A DNA stretch of 64,000 nt from Carboxylicivirga longa (GCF_050589825.1 NZ_JBNGOZ010000016.1:47445-111444); one strand, 5' to 3'. Counted from the first letter of the stretch, positions 56,049-64,000 are shown. Numbers and translations are program-made. Notes: generated by a model not told the origin, from the letters alone.

Positions 56049-56198
56049 CACGGTCGGCCACATGGTGCGTAACGGGCATTGACCTCACAAACCTTGAAAA
56101 AGGAGGGAAGCCAAATCAACGATTTGGCGCTGCCGGGCGAAGCGACAAGCCTCCGAAACCTCACTAATCGCCTTATGCGCTATGGCGGTTTGTTGGGC
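56049..56198 (-). other. attC-like site B, terminal site of the array
   Basis: Close relative of site E (63720-63918) but lacking an internal segment of about 49 bp. The right core is GTTGGGC (56192-56198). The internal palindrome GCCAAATC...GATTTGGC lies at 56110-56128. At the left, similarity to E continues through ACGG at about 56049 and stops, so the left core is missing. That is where recombination would join cassette to chromosome. Confidence 0.6.
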
Positions 56199-56637
56199 GC
56201 TGCGGTTTATAATTTCTTCTAAGATTCACTTCAAAAACGGGCTGAAAATCTTTGTGTTATTCAGCTTTTTCCGTCTAAACAGCTTTGTATTCTAGGTTTT
56301 GGCGCGCTCTAGTCCGTATGTGTTATTTTGAAGTCTGGCTACACCTAAACAAAAAAAAACGTGAGTCCGTAAACAGTTGCTTGAAAGTCCCGCTACAAAT
56401 CGGAAGTCCGGCTGCCTGGCTGAAAATGTGCCGGCCGGGATAAGTCCGCCGTGTCCGTTTGGTTTGCAAGTCCTGCTACGTTTTATTTGCGAGTCCGAAA
56501 ATGCGCGCCTTGGTTTTAAAATGCCTTTACCTTAAACCACTTTTCCCGATTTTACGGTTTTGCGTCCCGTTTTTGTTTTTCATAATCGAAGCGCTCCGTT
56601 CGAGTTCGTGTTCGTTAAGGCAGATAGTTACTATTAC
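56199..56637. other. Gene-less cassette with AGTCC-type word repeats
   Basis: No minus-strand reading frame of useful size is open here, and the plus-strand 63-codon frame at 56459 overlaps an attC-like site and has no coding features. Instead the words AAGTC(C/T)xGCTAC (56331, about 56385, 56403, 56468) and GAGTCCG or AGTCCG (about 56311, 56363, 56491) recur irregularly. The bounding sites make it a cassette; its content may be regulatory or a decayed gene. Confidence 0.4.
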
Positions 56638-56767
56638 TGCCAACGATTAGTATATGCAAAGTAGGCGATAGCGGACTTCGAACCTGTCAAACGGCTACGA
56701 TTTTGAGGCGGACTACAATCCCGAAATTTAATACTATCACGCCTATTTTGTATATACAGTGTTGCCA
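56638..56767 (-). other. attC-like site F, after the 1,705-aa gene
   Basis: A 130-bp imperfect palindrome. The left end TGCCAACGATTAGTATATGC and the inverted right end share CAAC, GTATAT, CAAA and TAGGCG with a few bulges. The outer cores are TGCCAAC (56638) and GTTGCCA (56761). Its inner sequence is unrelated to sites A-E, so it represents a separate attC family. The giant gene's stop is 11 bp away. Confidence 0.6.
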
Positions 56768-56777
56768 GTATGTGCTT

Positions 56778-59700
56778 TCACCTCTTTATCAGTTTATAAG
56801 TTTCATCTGCAGAATTTCCAATTAATCTGAGTAGATACAATCCATCAGGATATTGTGACAAATCAATTTGTAAAGCCCCATTGTTGTTAATTGTTTTTTG
56901 CACCAATATAACGCTCCCGTAAATATCAGTGATTTGATATTTTGTTACCTCATTCGGAATATTAATTACATTAAAATAATTGCTAGATGGATTGGGATAT
57001 ATGCTGATTGGTTTTGAATCTGAGCTTTCGTTTATTGAGACATCACTATTGATAGTTGTAATTTTGAATGTATCAGGAACACTTGTATAGTACCAATCGC
57101 TAATAATAACTTCAATGTTATATGTTCCAACAACCGGATTACTGCTTGCAAAAACGCCACTGTATTGATCAAAGTTTATCCATGACGGTAACGAATTTGA
57201 TTCAGTTAGTTTGGCTGTATATCTATAGTAGCTCTTGTCATCCTGATAGAAAGTACTATCGGGAATTTGAAAATAAAACTCCTCCTCTGCATTACTAGTA
57301 ACATCGGGTATAGGATTCATAAGCACAGGAGGTTCGCTTGTGTCGCGTATTAATACAATAAAACACTCTGTAATACTTTTCCCGGTATTATCTATAGATG
57401 AAATTAATACAGGATAGCTTGCTTTACTTTCATAATCAAATTCCTGTTTTGTAAACAGAGTGTCTCCAACTATCTCGAAACCATAGTTGCCCTCATCGTT
57501 TGTCCCGTCACCGTTTGCAAATGAATAACTATGAATGTCGCTATAATTAGGGTCCAGTGTTGTCAATATTCCAACCATGGTTCTAATTGGCCTGTTCTCG
57601 TTGACATAATTATTAGATAAATCTAAGTAAACCGGAGCCATCTCTTCTGGTTCTCCCTGGAATTCAAATGCTCCCACATCTACTATGTTATCATTGATTC
57701 TGTTATTGCCAAATATATCCAGGCTAATAGAATTCATTTCAACATATTCATTTGAACCTGTATTTATACAAACAGAGTTGGCTGCCAGATTATAATCATC
57801 TTCAGTCTCATTCATAAAATTTGGCGAGCTGGAAATAATCAGGCCTGTCTCATAATTATCATCCGTAAAATGAAGTCCGCTCTCAGGTATAATGCAATTT
57901 GAAATATTGCGGGCATCTCTATGATTATAAACCTGATAAGTATCGTTTGTGGCTTCATTGCCCCATAAAATTGAATTGTACAAATATGGAGATGAGTACC
58001 TGCAATATATACCTGCTCCGTTTGTTGCCTTATTATTTACTATTGTATTGTTAATTATTTTCGGTGATGATTGTGTACAATATATACCTCCTCCTGATGT
58101 AGCGTTGTTGTTATATATTAAATTGTTAGTAATTAATGGGTTTGAATAATAGTCGCAATTAATACCACCACCTAATATTCCGGTATTATTTCGAATAATA
58201 TTTCCAATAATTATTGGGTTGGAGTAACGTTCACACCAAATGGTTCCGGACTCGTAATTGCTGCATGTATTATATTCAAATACATTATTTTTTATCATAG
58301 GGCTTGCCTCATATGTCTGGATACATTGTCCCTGGTTGTTAGCAAATCGTGAATTCGAAATCACTAATTTATCGTATTCATCAATAAAAAATGTTCTGGT
58401 ATTGCAATATTCAAATTTGCAATAGATAAACTTGCTGGTATCATTATCATTCATTATACCTGATGGATGACTATATGCATGAAAACCATTCTTAAAATTA
58501 ATTCCTTTCCAACCTGAATCGTTATTTATTGTAGAAAAGACAATACTATCACTTTTAGTCCCTTCGGCTAAAAGGGTACCAATAACTTCAATATATGCAT
58601 CGTTGCTAAACTCTATGTGTGTCCCTGGCATTATTTTAAGACATACTTCATCATCAATTATAACTGGACATGATATTTTTACAATATCTCCTTTCCATAT
58701 TGAATTATTGGATATATGACCACAAATATCTTTAGAAACTATAATGTTGACTGTTTCGCTGGCTATTGAGTTTTCACTTCCGGAATTATCATTTACCTTT
58801 ATGGTAATTTGAGCTGTACCCTCCCAATCATCTATTGAAACTACATTAACGGTAGAACCAATGGTGTCTCCGCTTAATTCCGAAATTTCAACATGAGGAC
58901 TACTGGAAGTTACAGTGATGGAGTGATTATCAGTCTTATCCGGATCCCAATAATGAACAGCCAGTTCCATTGAAGAAAAGTTAACTATTTCTTTATCATC
59001 AATTCCCTCTATCAAAGGCTGACGGTTTTGAGGACTTGCTTGATATTCATACGGGCCAATGTCAATGTAATCTCCATAAACTCTTGGATTTCCAGCAATA
59101 TCCTTATCAAAGTCTTGAATACCTGCCTCTATACCAGTGTTAATCCCATAGGACGTAAGGAGTAAAGACCAATCTGCTCCTACAGCATCAAATTCAACAC
59201 CCATACCTTCGCTTGGTGCAACAAAACCTGGCAAGGCATATATGCAACCTGCATCATTATTCCCCTTCCTAAAATCACCGGTAACATCTAAAAAACAATT
59301 ATAAAAGGTAGGATATCCCCATCCGGTATCAATATATCCATTAATAATCGAATTATATACATCTATGTAGGAAGTCCACATGCTAAGTGCACTGCCACCC
59401 TGGTACGAACCATTATTATAAACAATAATGTTGCTGATTCTTTTAGTGTGACAATCATAAAAGGATAAACCAACACTCGAATTATTACAAATGATGGTGT
59501 TTAAAATGGCAGGGCTGTCAAAGCACCTTACTCCTCCACTTTTATTATTTAGAATTCGATTACCAATTATTAGTGTTGAATCGGAGCAAATAATACCATA
59601 ACCCTCATTGTTAGAGTTATATGAAATTAAGTTATCAAGAATCTTTGCTTTTCTATCCGCTACAATCGTTGATGTTCGTCCATGATTTTGATTAAATATA

Positions 59701-61895
59701 CAGTTGGAAATTATAGGAGAACTATTGTGGGAATATATTACAGAACCATCCTGAGCTGCATAATTTCTATAAAACATACAATTAGAGATATTAACACTGG
59801 TATAATCACTTATGAAAATAGCCCCTCCATTCTTGTTATCAGCTTGATTGTTTTCATCATCTAATGCTTTTCCATATTCAAACCTGGCATATTGAACTAT
59901 GGATGTATCTTTTATATTATTGTAAAATCGAATTCCATGCCATCCTGTATGCCTGTGATACTGTGAAAAGTTAGTCGTGTCTTTAACCGTAAATTGAATG
60001 GTATCATTTATTTCGCCTTTGGCTAAAAGCTTACCAAACACATTCAATTTATAGTAATCCTGAAATTGGATTACGGTCCCGGGTTTTATGCTAAGAGTTG
60101 CATTTTCTTTAACTGTTATATCGCATGTAACTTTCACCGTATCGTTATTCCAAACCGTATTGCCAAAAATATCTCCACATGCTGTTTCCATTATTGTTAA
60201 TGGATAGACATATGAATCAGTAGCATTGCTTTCGCCACTATTATCAGTTACTGTAACAGTTATATTGGCAGTTCCAAGCCAATTATCTGCAGGAACAATA
60301 TCATAGGTTGAAAATGAAGTATGCCCACTTATACTTTGAATTTGCAAATTGGAGTTGTCTGAAACAACATCAATAGTATGTGTATCATCAATATCCAGGT
60401 CATTAAAGATCACATTCATTTGTATTGAAGCATTCATTAAACCACTAACAGCATCATGCCTTTCTATTACCGGCTGTTTATTTGCCGGTATCCCCTGGTA
60501 TTCTATTGCACCTATGTCGATCGCTTCATTTGCAATTCGGGGGTTATTTAAGTAATCCAATCGAGGTAAATTCAATCCTGAAGTATCTTCAATACCTTGA
60601 TCAATGCACGGAGAGTGAGCTCTTAGAGTAAAATCGAGTAAAGGGCCATTTGTAAAATCAGGTGCTTGTTTAAGATTATTCTTACTAACCTTCTTAAGTT
60701 CGATAAGATCTGCAAAATTCAACCCTAAAATACTATCAAGGCCATCTTGTATGACACAATTTTGGATTAAAGGAAAACCGTTGGATGAAGATAACCTCAA
60801 TTGTTCATTTCCATCTCTATTAGTATTACCCCACAATATTGTATTTATAATTTCGGGTTTTGAATTTTCATCGCAAGCTATTCCACTACCATATCCGGGC
60901 CACCAACTATTGTATTTATCTTTAGCACTGTTATAACATATGGTGTTGTTAATAATTTTGGGATTAGACGAATAATAACAAGAAATACCACCTCCTGTGG
61001 AGTGGGCAAGGTTATAGGCTATTATATTATTAGCGATATAAGCATTTGAATTTTCAAGAGCTATTCCTCCTCCTAATTGAGGAATGTCGATATGTCCATT
61101 CTTAATAATTTTATTATTTATAATGGTAGGGCTGGAGTCATCGCACCAGATACCTCCTCCATGTTGATTTGCTTGGTTATAACCGATGTAATTGCCGTCG
61201 ATTACTGGGTTTGCATTAAAACGACAGGTAATTGCTCCATACCCCGATACATTATTTGTAATTCTACAACCCTTAATGAGAACTTTTGAGTAAGAACGCA
61301 TATATATGGCTCCTCCAATTTCATTGAAATTTCTAACTCCGGTGAAGATGCAATTTACAAATTTGGTGGAATCATTATTGTCCATTGCTCCATTCGCACC
61401 AGACCAATCGTTGATAAACTTAATACCTGCCCATGTTGTATTTGCGCTGTTGCCACAAAACTTAATCGAGTCCTTCGTATTTCCAATGGCAGATATTGTT
61501 CCCTCAACATAAATTGTATAATTCCCTTGGAATTCAATAACGGTCCCAGGAGATATTTCGAGTAAAACATTATCATGGATTTTGATAGCTGAAGTGACAG
61601 AAATGGTATCTGCATCCCATTTTGTATTTTTAATTATATCTCCTCCAAAATGAATTTTATTTGATGTCTTACCTTTTAATGTTTTTGTTTTTAAGTTGGA
61701 AGCAAGGTCAGTATTATATATAGCTTTCCAAGCTTTATCCGAAACAGTAATATCACCATCACTAAAATTTGGAAATATATCCTTACCCCAAACGTAATGC
61801 TCCTCTGCTATAATATTAATTTGAGTATTCAACATCAAAGCAATTGTTAATAAGGTGTTGAATATAATTGATTTGGTAAATTCGCTGTATTTCAT
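56778..61895 (-). CDS. Giant secreted triple beta-helix protein with T9SS sorting domain
   Basis: The 1,705-aa protein has a signal peptide (about 1-30). Three tandem modules of about 470 residues follow, each built of right-handed parallel beta-helix repeats. Each module opens with a PGTxIxF block and closes with a choice-of-anchor-Q-like tail (IDIGAIEYQG near 463, IDIGPYEYQA near 947, VDVGAFEFQG near 1409). Modules 1 and 2 are followed by short Ig-like segments (VTDNSGE, VNDNSGS). Near the end are a cadherin-like repeat (about 1420-1515) and a putative Ig/dystroglycan-like domain (about 1520-1620). The last 75 residues are a type A T9SS sorting domain (IYPNPSSN, GLYLLRL, KLIKR). It is probably exported to the cell surface, with polysaccharide binding or adhesion as likely roles. 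It is AT-rich, and an unusually large cargo for an integron-type cassette. Confidence 0.88.
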   Translation of the reverse strand: MKYSEFTKSIIFNTLLTIALMLNTQINIIAEEHYVWGKDIFPNFSDGDITVSDKAWKAIYNTDLASNLKTKTLKGKTSNKIHFGGDIIKNTKWDADTISVTSAIKIHDNVLLEISPGTVIEFQGNYTIYVEGTISAIGNTKDSIKFCGNSANTTWAGIKFINDWSGANGAMDNNDSTKFVNCIFTGVRNFNEIGGAIYMRSYSKVLIKGCRITNNVSGYGAITCRFNANPVIDGNYIGYNQANQHGGGIWCDDSSPTIINNKIIKNGHIDIPQLGGGIALENSNAYIANNIIAYNLAHSTGGGISCYYSSNPKIINNTICYNSAKDKYNSWWPGYGSGIACDENSKPEIINTILWGNTNRDGNEQLRLSSSNGFPLIQNCVIQDGLDSILGLNFADLIELKKVSKNNLKQAPDFTNGPLLDFTLRAHSPCIDQGIEDTSGLNLPRLDYLNNPRIANEAIDIGAIEYQGIPANKQPVIERHDAVSGLMNASIQMNVIFNDLDIDDTHTIDVVSDNSNLQIQSISGHTSFSTYDIVPADNWLGTANITVTVTDNSGESNATDSYVYPLTIMETACGDIFGNTVWNNDTVKVTCDITVKENATLSIKPGTVIQFQDYYKLNVFGKLLAKGEINDTIQFTVKDTTNFSQYHRHTGWHGIRFYNNIKDTSIVQYARFEYGKALDDENNQADNKNGGAIFISDYTSVNISNCMFYRNYAAQDGSVIYSHNSSPIISNCIFNQNHGRTSTIVADRKAKILDNLISYNSNNEGYGIICSDSTLIIGNRILNNKSGGVRCFDSPAILNTIICNNSSVGLSFYDCHTKRISNIIVYNNGSYQGGSALSMWTSYIDVYNSIINGYIDTGWGYPTFYNCFLDVTGDFRKGNNDAGCIYALPGFVAPSEGMGVEFDAVGADWSLLLTSYGINTGIEAGIQDFDKDIAGNPRVYGDYIDIGPYEYQASPQNRQPLIEGIDDKEIVNFSSMELAVHYWDPDKTDNHSITVTSSSPHVEISELSGDTIGSTVNVVSIDDWEGTAQITIKVNDNSGSENSIASETVNIIVSKDICGHISNNSIWKGDIVKISCPVIIDDEVCLKIMPGTHIEFSNDAYIEVIGTLLAEGTKSDSIVFSTINNDSGWKGINFKNGFHAYSHPSGIMNDNDTSKFIYCKFEYCNTRTFFIDEYDKLVISNSRFANNQGQCIQTYEASPMIKNNVFEYNTCSNYESGTIWCERYSNPIIIGNIIRNNTGILGGGINCDYYSNPLITNNLIYNNNATSGGGIYCTQSSPKIINNTIVNNKATNGAGIYCRYSSPYLYNSILWGNEATNDTYQVYNHRDARNISNCIIPESGLHFTDDNYETGLIISSSPNFMNETEDDYNLAANSVCINTGSNEYVEMNSISLDIFGNNRINDNIVDVGAFEFQGEPEEMAPVYLDLSNNYVNENRPIRTMVGILTTLDPNYSDIHSYSFANGDGTNDEGNYGFEIVGDTLFTKQEFDYESKASYPVLISSIDNTGKSITECFIVLIRDTSEPPVLMNPIPDVTSNAEEEFYFQIPDSTFYQDDKSYYRYTAKLTESNSLPSWINFDQYSGVFASSNPVVGTYNIEVIISDWYYTSVPDTFKITTINSDVSINESSDSKPISIYPNPSSNYFNVINIPNEVTKYQITDIYGSVILVQKTINNNGALQIDLSQYPDGLYLLRLIGNSADETYKLIKR

Positions 61896-61994
61896 TTTTT
61901 TAATTGATAATTAATTATGTGTGATGATATTATTATCGAATTTTACTAATAGGAATCTTTTTCTCAAAGTTCTAGCTTTTGAATTATGCATTAC

Positions 61995-62131
61995 TGGCAA
62001 CGGTTCGGTCATATGAAGTGGCCTGGTTTGCGTATGGTATATTCGCTTTCTTGTTTATTCTGTAGTTCACACGGGAGCTGAACTCCCAAATCCCGCCAAA
62101 GCAAGGGCTACTTTATGATGGCTTGTTAGGC
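61995..62131 (-). other. attC-like site C, after the 260-aa gene
   Basis: 137 bp bounded by TGGCAAC (61995-62001) and GTTAGGC (62125-62131, a perfect GTTRRRY). The arms pair through CATAAAGTAGCC and CATATGAAGTGGCC with extra-helical bases, as attC bottom strands do. It is strongly similar along its whole length to site D. The upstream gene stops 6 bp from its core. Confidence 0.65.
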
Positions 62132-62137
62132 ATTGTT

Positions 62138-62920
62138 TTATTTTTGAATAATCTCTTCAAATTCAATATCCATTTCAACTTCTAATTCACAATTGAGGTC
62201 TCCGAATAGTGGTTTATCCAGATAAAGTATAGAATCACAAAGTATATGATTGAATTCTTCAATACTAATTTGAGATCTATCAAAAATGGATTCATCCACT
62301 GTGCCCTCAAATTCATTTGAAACATATATTGTGTCATTACCATGAAGCCGCAATCTCATATTTGTTTTTTGATTTCCAAAATTATTATCAACTGTAAATA
62401 ACAATGTGTTATCTGGAAAAAGATATTTGGAATAATAACTGTTTCCACAACCACTTTTGGGCCAGAATTGAACTGGACTCCAATTGCCATTTTTATCCTT
62501 TGCTTCTATAATTGCGATTAAACTTTCATCTTGAATTGGAAAAGATATTGTGTCTTTAGTATTATTGGAAAACCCTGCAATAAAAGCTCTTGAATTAGTT
62601 TCTTCATGAATAGTTTTCATACGTTGTACATTCCAAACAATTTCTTCATTATTAGATGGCAAATGAATTTTCAGAGTCATGGAATCTTCAAGAATAGCCC
62701 TTTTCCCATACTTAGTGATTTCTATACCAATGCGAGACATGCACCAGCTTTCCATTGTTGATTTAAAATTCTGAGGTTTAGAACTAGTATCAACAATTAA
62801 TTTAGTTCCATTAAATACAGAATTCTCATTAATACGAAAAGGATATTCACCACGCTTCATTTGTCCATAAATTCCTGTTTGGACAAAAAGTAATAAGAGT
62901 AGACCTAATATTCGAATCAT
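62138..62920 (-). CDS. Secreted protein of unknown function in a cassette
   Basis: The protein has 260 aa from the start MIRILGLLLLLF. The longer frame upstream is rejected because its first 42 codons lie in attC-like site D. It has a signal peptide ending near QTGIYGQ. The mature part is beta-rich, with a central DKNGNWSPVQFWPKSGCGNSYY segment and NTLLFTVDNNFGNQKTNMRLRLHGN. I do not recognise the family. It is one of three minus-strand cassette genes and is bounded on both sides by nearly identical sites. Confidence 0.75.
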   Translation of the reverse strand: MIRILGLLLLLFVQTGIYGQMKRGEYPFRINENSVFNGTKLIVDTSSKPQNFKSTMESWCMSRIGIEITKYGKRAILEDSMTLKIHLPSNNEEIVWNVQRMKTIHEETNSRAFIAGFSNNTKDTISFPIQDESLIAIIEAKDKNGNWSPVQFWPKSGCGNSYYSKYLFPDNTLLFTVDNNFGNQKTNMRLRLHGNDTIYVSNEFEGTVDESIFDRSQISIEEFNHILCDSILYLDKPLFGDLNCELEVEMDIEFEEIIQK

Positions 62921-62937
62921 TGGGTTTGTTTTTTTAC

Positions 62938-63073
62938 ACCCAACGGTTCGGCCATATGAAGTGGCACTGGTGCGTGTGGTAATTTCGCTTTCTTGTTTTA
63001 GCCCCAGCTCGCGCGGGAGCAAAACTCCCAAATCCAGCCAAAGCAAGGGCTACTTTATGATGGCTTGTTGGGC
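62938..63073 (-). other. attC-like site D, after parE
   Basis: 136 bp bounded by exact core sequences ACCCAAC (62938-62944) and GTTGGGC (63067-63073). By eye it is roughly 85% like site C, differing mainly in the central part. The parE stop is 8 bp from the right core. Between it and the next gene start there are only 17 bp. Confidence 0.7.
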
Positions 63074-63080
63074 GTAGATT

Positions 63081-63383
63081 TTAATCTTTCAGTCGATTTT
63101 CAATATCCATACTTTGATGTAAAATTCTAATAATTTCAATTACATCATCTTTCATCTTTTTGCAAAAAATTAAGTGAGATTTAACCTTTGACATTCGATA
63201 TCCTGTGCGAACATGATCCATGCTTCTACATAAATCGAAGTGGGTTGAAATAAAATCAATTTCTTCAATGATTAATTTATGATATCTATCGGCTTGTTCT
63301 TTCGACCATTTATTTAAAGTGTAAAACCATATCTTCTCCAAATCCAAAATTGCTTTTTCACTTATTCGATATCTTTTATTCAT
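63081..63383 (-). CDS. ParE/RelE-superfamily toxin
   Basis: This 100-aa protein has the ParE-like pattern YRISEKAILDLEKIWFYTLNKWSKEQADRYHKL and the C-terminal strand region DVIEIIRILHQSMDIENRL. ParE toxins poison DNA gyrase. It overlaps the ParD-type antitoxin gene by 4 bp and stands in an antitoxin-first operon. Its stop abuts attC-like site D. Toxin-antitoxin cassettes are typical of large chromosomal integron arrays, which they are thought to stabilise. Confidence 0.88.
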   Translation of the reverse strand: MNKRYRISEKAILDLEKIWFYTLNKWSKEQADRYHKLIIEEIDFISTHFDLCRSMDHVRTGYRMSKVKSHLIFCKKMKDDVIEIIRILHQSMDIENRLKD

Positions 63384-63622
63384 AGGTATTTCCGATGTAA
63401 TTCTTCTAGGTGTTTTTCTGGATTAAAATTTTCAACTATCCCACTGTTTTCTCCTTCAATTAATGCGTTTCTTAATTCATTAAGTCTTTTTTCCTCAGAT
63501 TCCAATAATCTTAATGCTGAACGTACAACTTCACTTGCAGAACTATATTTTCCTGATGCAATTGAGTAATTTATAAACTCCTCGAAATGCGATCCTAATG
63601 ATATTGACGTATTTTTTCCCAT
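63380..63622 (-). CDS. ParD-family antitoxin
   Basis: This 80-aa protein has a ribbon-helix-helix N terminus (TSISLGSHFEEFINYSIASGKYSSASEVVRSALRLLE) and a flexible acidic tail that would wrap the toxin. It is complete and lies directly upstream of the ParE-type gene with a 4-bp overlap. Such antitoxins repress their own promoter. The 97 bp between its start and site E (63720) hold the presumed promoter. Confidence 0.88.
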   Translation of the reverse strand: MGKNTSISLGSHFEEFINYSIASGKYSSASEVVRSALRLLESEEKRLNELRNALIEGENSGIVENFNPEKHLEELHRKYL

Positions 63623-63719
63623 TTCAAATTAATTTTACATCAAAGTTACCAATTCTTGGTAATTTAGTCAAGTTTATCTCTGTAAAAATCAAAGTTCATT
63701 GTTAGGTTTATGAATTTAC

Positions 63720-63918
63720 GCCCAACGGCCTGCCGCATGGCGACGTAATGCGAATGTTGACCTCACCAACCTTCCACAAAGGAGGGAAGCCAAAGCGTTG
63801 TATTTGGGTTTAACTTTTCATTTTGGAGAGCCAAATCAACGATTTGGCGGAGCTGACCGAAGCGGCAAGCCTCCGAAACCTCACTAATCGCCTTATGCGC
63901 TATGGCGGTTTGTTGGGC
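63720..63918 (-). other. attC-like site E
   Basis: 199 bp bounded by exact core sites GCCCAAC (63720-63726) and GTTGGGC (63912-63918). Its ends pair through the CCGCCATAGCGC and CCGCATGGCGACG-type arms, and it holds the palindrome GCCAAATC...GATTTGGC (63830-63848). It is homologous to sites B and A. On the minus strand a TAG at 63902-63900 lies just inside the site and can end a gene that runs in. Confidence 0.65.
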
Positions 63919-64000
63919 GCTGCTGTGTGCCCTGAATGTCCATCAAGGGTACAATTTAATAAAGATTCCTGATTATCAGGAAACACGATCTTTGAGAGAT
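63900..64000 (-). CDS. Partial reading frame entering attC-like site E
   Basis: From the right edge a minus-strand frame of 32 codons stays open and ends at TAG 63902-63900 inside site E, reading FPDNQESLLNCTLDGHSGHT near its end. The hepT pseudogene at 18990 ends at the corresponding TAG of site A in the same way. A frame this short could be open by chance, so it is offered only as a possible cassette gene whose body lies outside the window. Confidence 0.3.
   Translation of the reverse strand, partial: LSKIVFPDNQESLLNCTLDGHSGHTAAPNKPP

Larger units (their letters stand above)
56049..64000 (-). mobile_element. Integron-like cassette array (CALIN candidate), continues past the window
   Basis: Five complete or near-complete attC-like palindromes (56049-56198, 56638-56767, 61995-62131, 62938-63073, 63720-63918) punctuate the region. 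Each gene is on the minus strand and ends just before a site: 1,705-aa gene 11 bp, 260-aa gene 6 bp, parE 8 bp from the core site. This gene-then-attC polarity is the defining layout of integron cassettes. Core sites match RYYYAAC/GTTRRRY exactly at 62938/63067 and 63720/63912. No integrase or attI is present in the window. Confidence 0.65.

Noticed and set aside
56311..56500. AGTCC word repeats as a CRISPR array
   Set aside because: Repeat units are short, irregular in length and spacing, and no cas genes are in the window.
56459..56650. 63-codon plus-strand frame in the gene-less cassette
   Set aside because: It opposes cassette polarity, overlaps attC-like site F and consists of hydrophobic, low-information sequence.
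62921..63046. 42-codon N-terminal extension of the 260-aa cassette protein
   Set aside because: This stretch is attC-like site D; the signal peptide start at 62920 is the natural one.

Overview
The window is a chromosomal segment of a Bacteroidota bacterium, most likely order Bacteroidales or Marinilabiliales (inference). Supporting signs are -7 boxes of the TAnnTTTG type, an Oar-like TonB receptor paired with a BACON lipoprotein, a PorSS/T9SS C-terminal sorting domain, a RecF next to a DUF721/DciA-type gene, FKBP lipoproteins and C69 dipeptidases. No rRNA, tRNA or CRISPR array was seen.

From 1 to 55.9 kb the window is mostly ordinary core genome. In order: a DUF4105 membrane protein and two thioredoxin-fold proteins; a serine hydrolase; a GH20 hexosaminidase; an AddA-type helicase-nuclease; an MscS channel; a peroxide-defence block (katG, a Fur/PerR-type regulator, a peroxiredoxin); ribH and a TPR protein; recF and dciA split by a degraded MNT/HepT toxin-antitoxin insert; ndk; nrnA with two FKBP lipoproteins; a sugar transporter with a ROK kinase; a TetR regulator; the TonB receptor and its lipoprotein; a C69 dipeptidase; an AsmA-like protein; rplS; a YtxH/holin-like envelope cluster; a RelA-type (p)ppGpp synthetase whose hydrolase site is lost; a Usp protein; threonine aldolase with a rhomboid protease; a LytS/LytTR two-component pair; fhs; a second C69 dipeptidase; a PAS histidine kinase; kdsA; rarA; ybaK; msrA; and pyrBI.

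From about 56.05 kb to the right edge the character changes. The DNA becomes AT-richer and all recognised genes lie on the minus strand. Each cassette gene stops 6-11 bp before an imperfect palindrome of 130-199 bp bounded by sequences close to the integron core sites RYYYAAC and GTTRRRY. I read this as an integron-like cassette array without an integrase in view (a CALIN-type array). From right to left it holds a partial ORF, a ParD/ParE pair, a 260-aa secreted protein, a 1,705-aa triple beta-helix protein with a T9SS signal, and a cassette with no gene. The array ends at 56049, close to where integron-type recombination would cut. A related site sits 37 kb away, directly after the MNT/HepT pair between recF and dciA, which suggests an older, decayed cassette insertion.

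Other structured DNA includes two distant copies of a hairpin with a conserved loop (3944-3997 and 30981-31036), a candidate small RNA between msrA and pyrB with its own promoter and terminator, a palindrome upstream of katG, and many intrinsic terminators.
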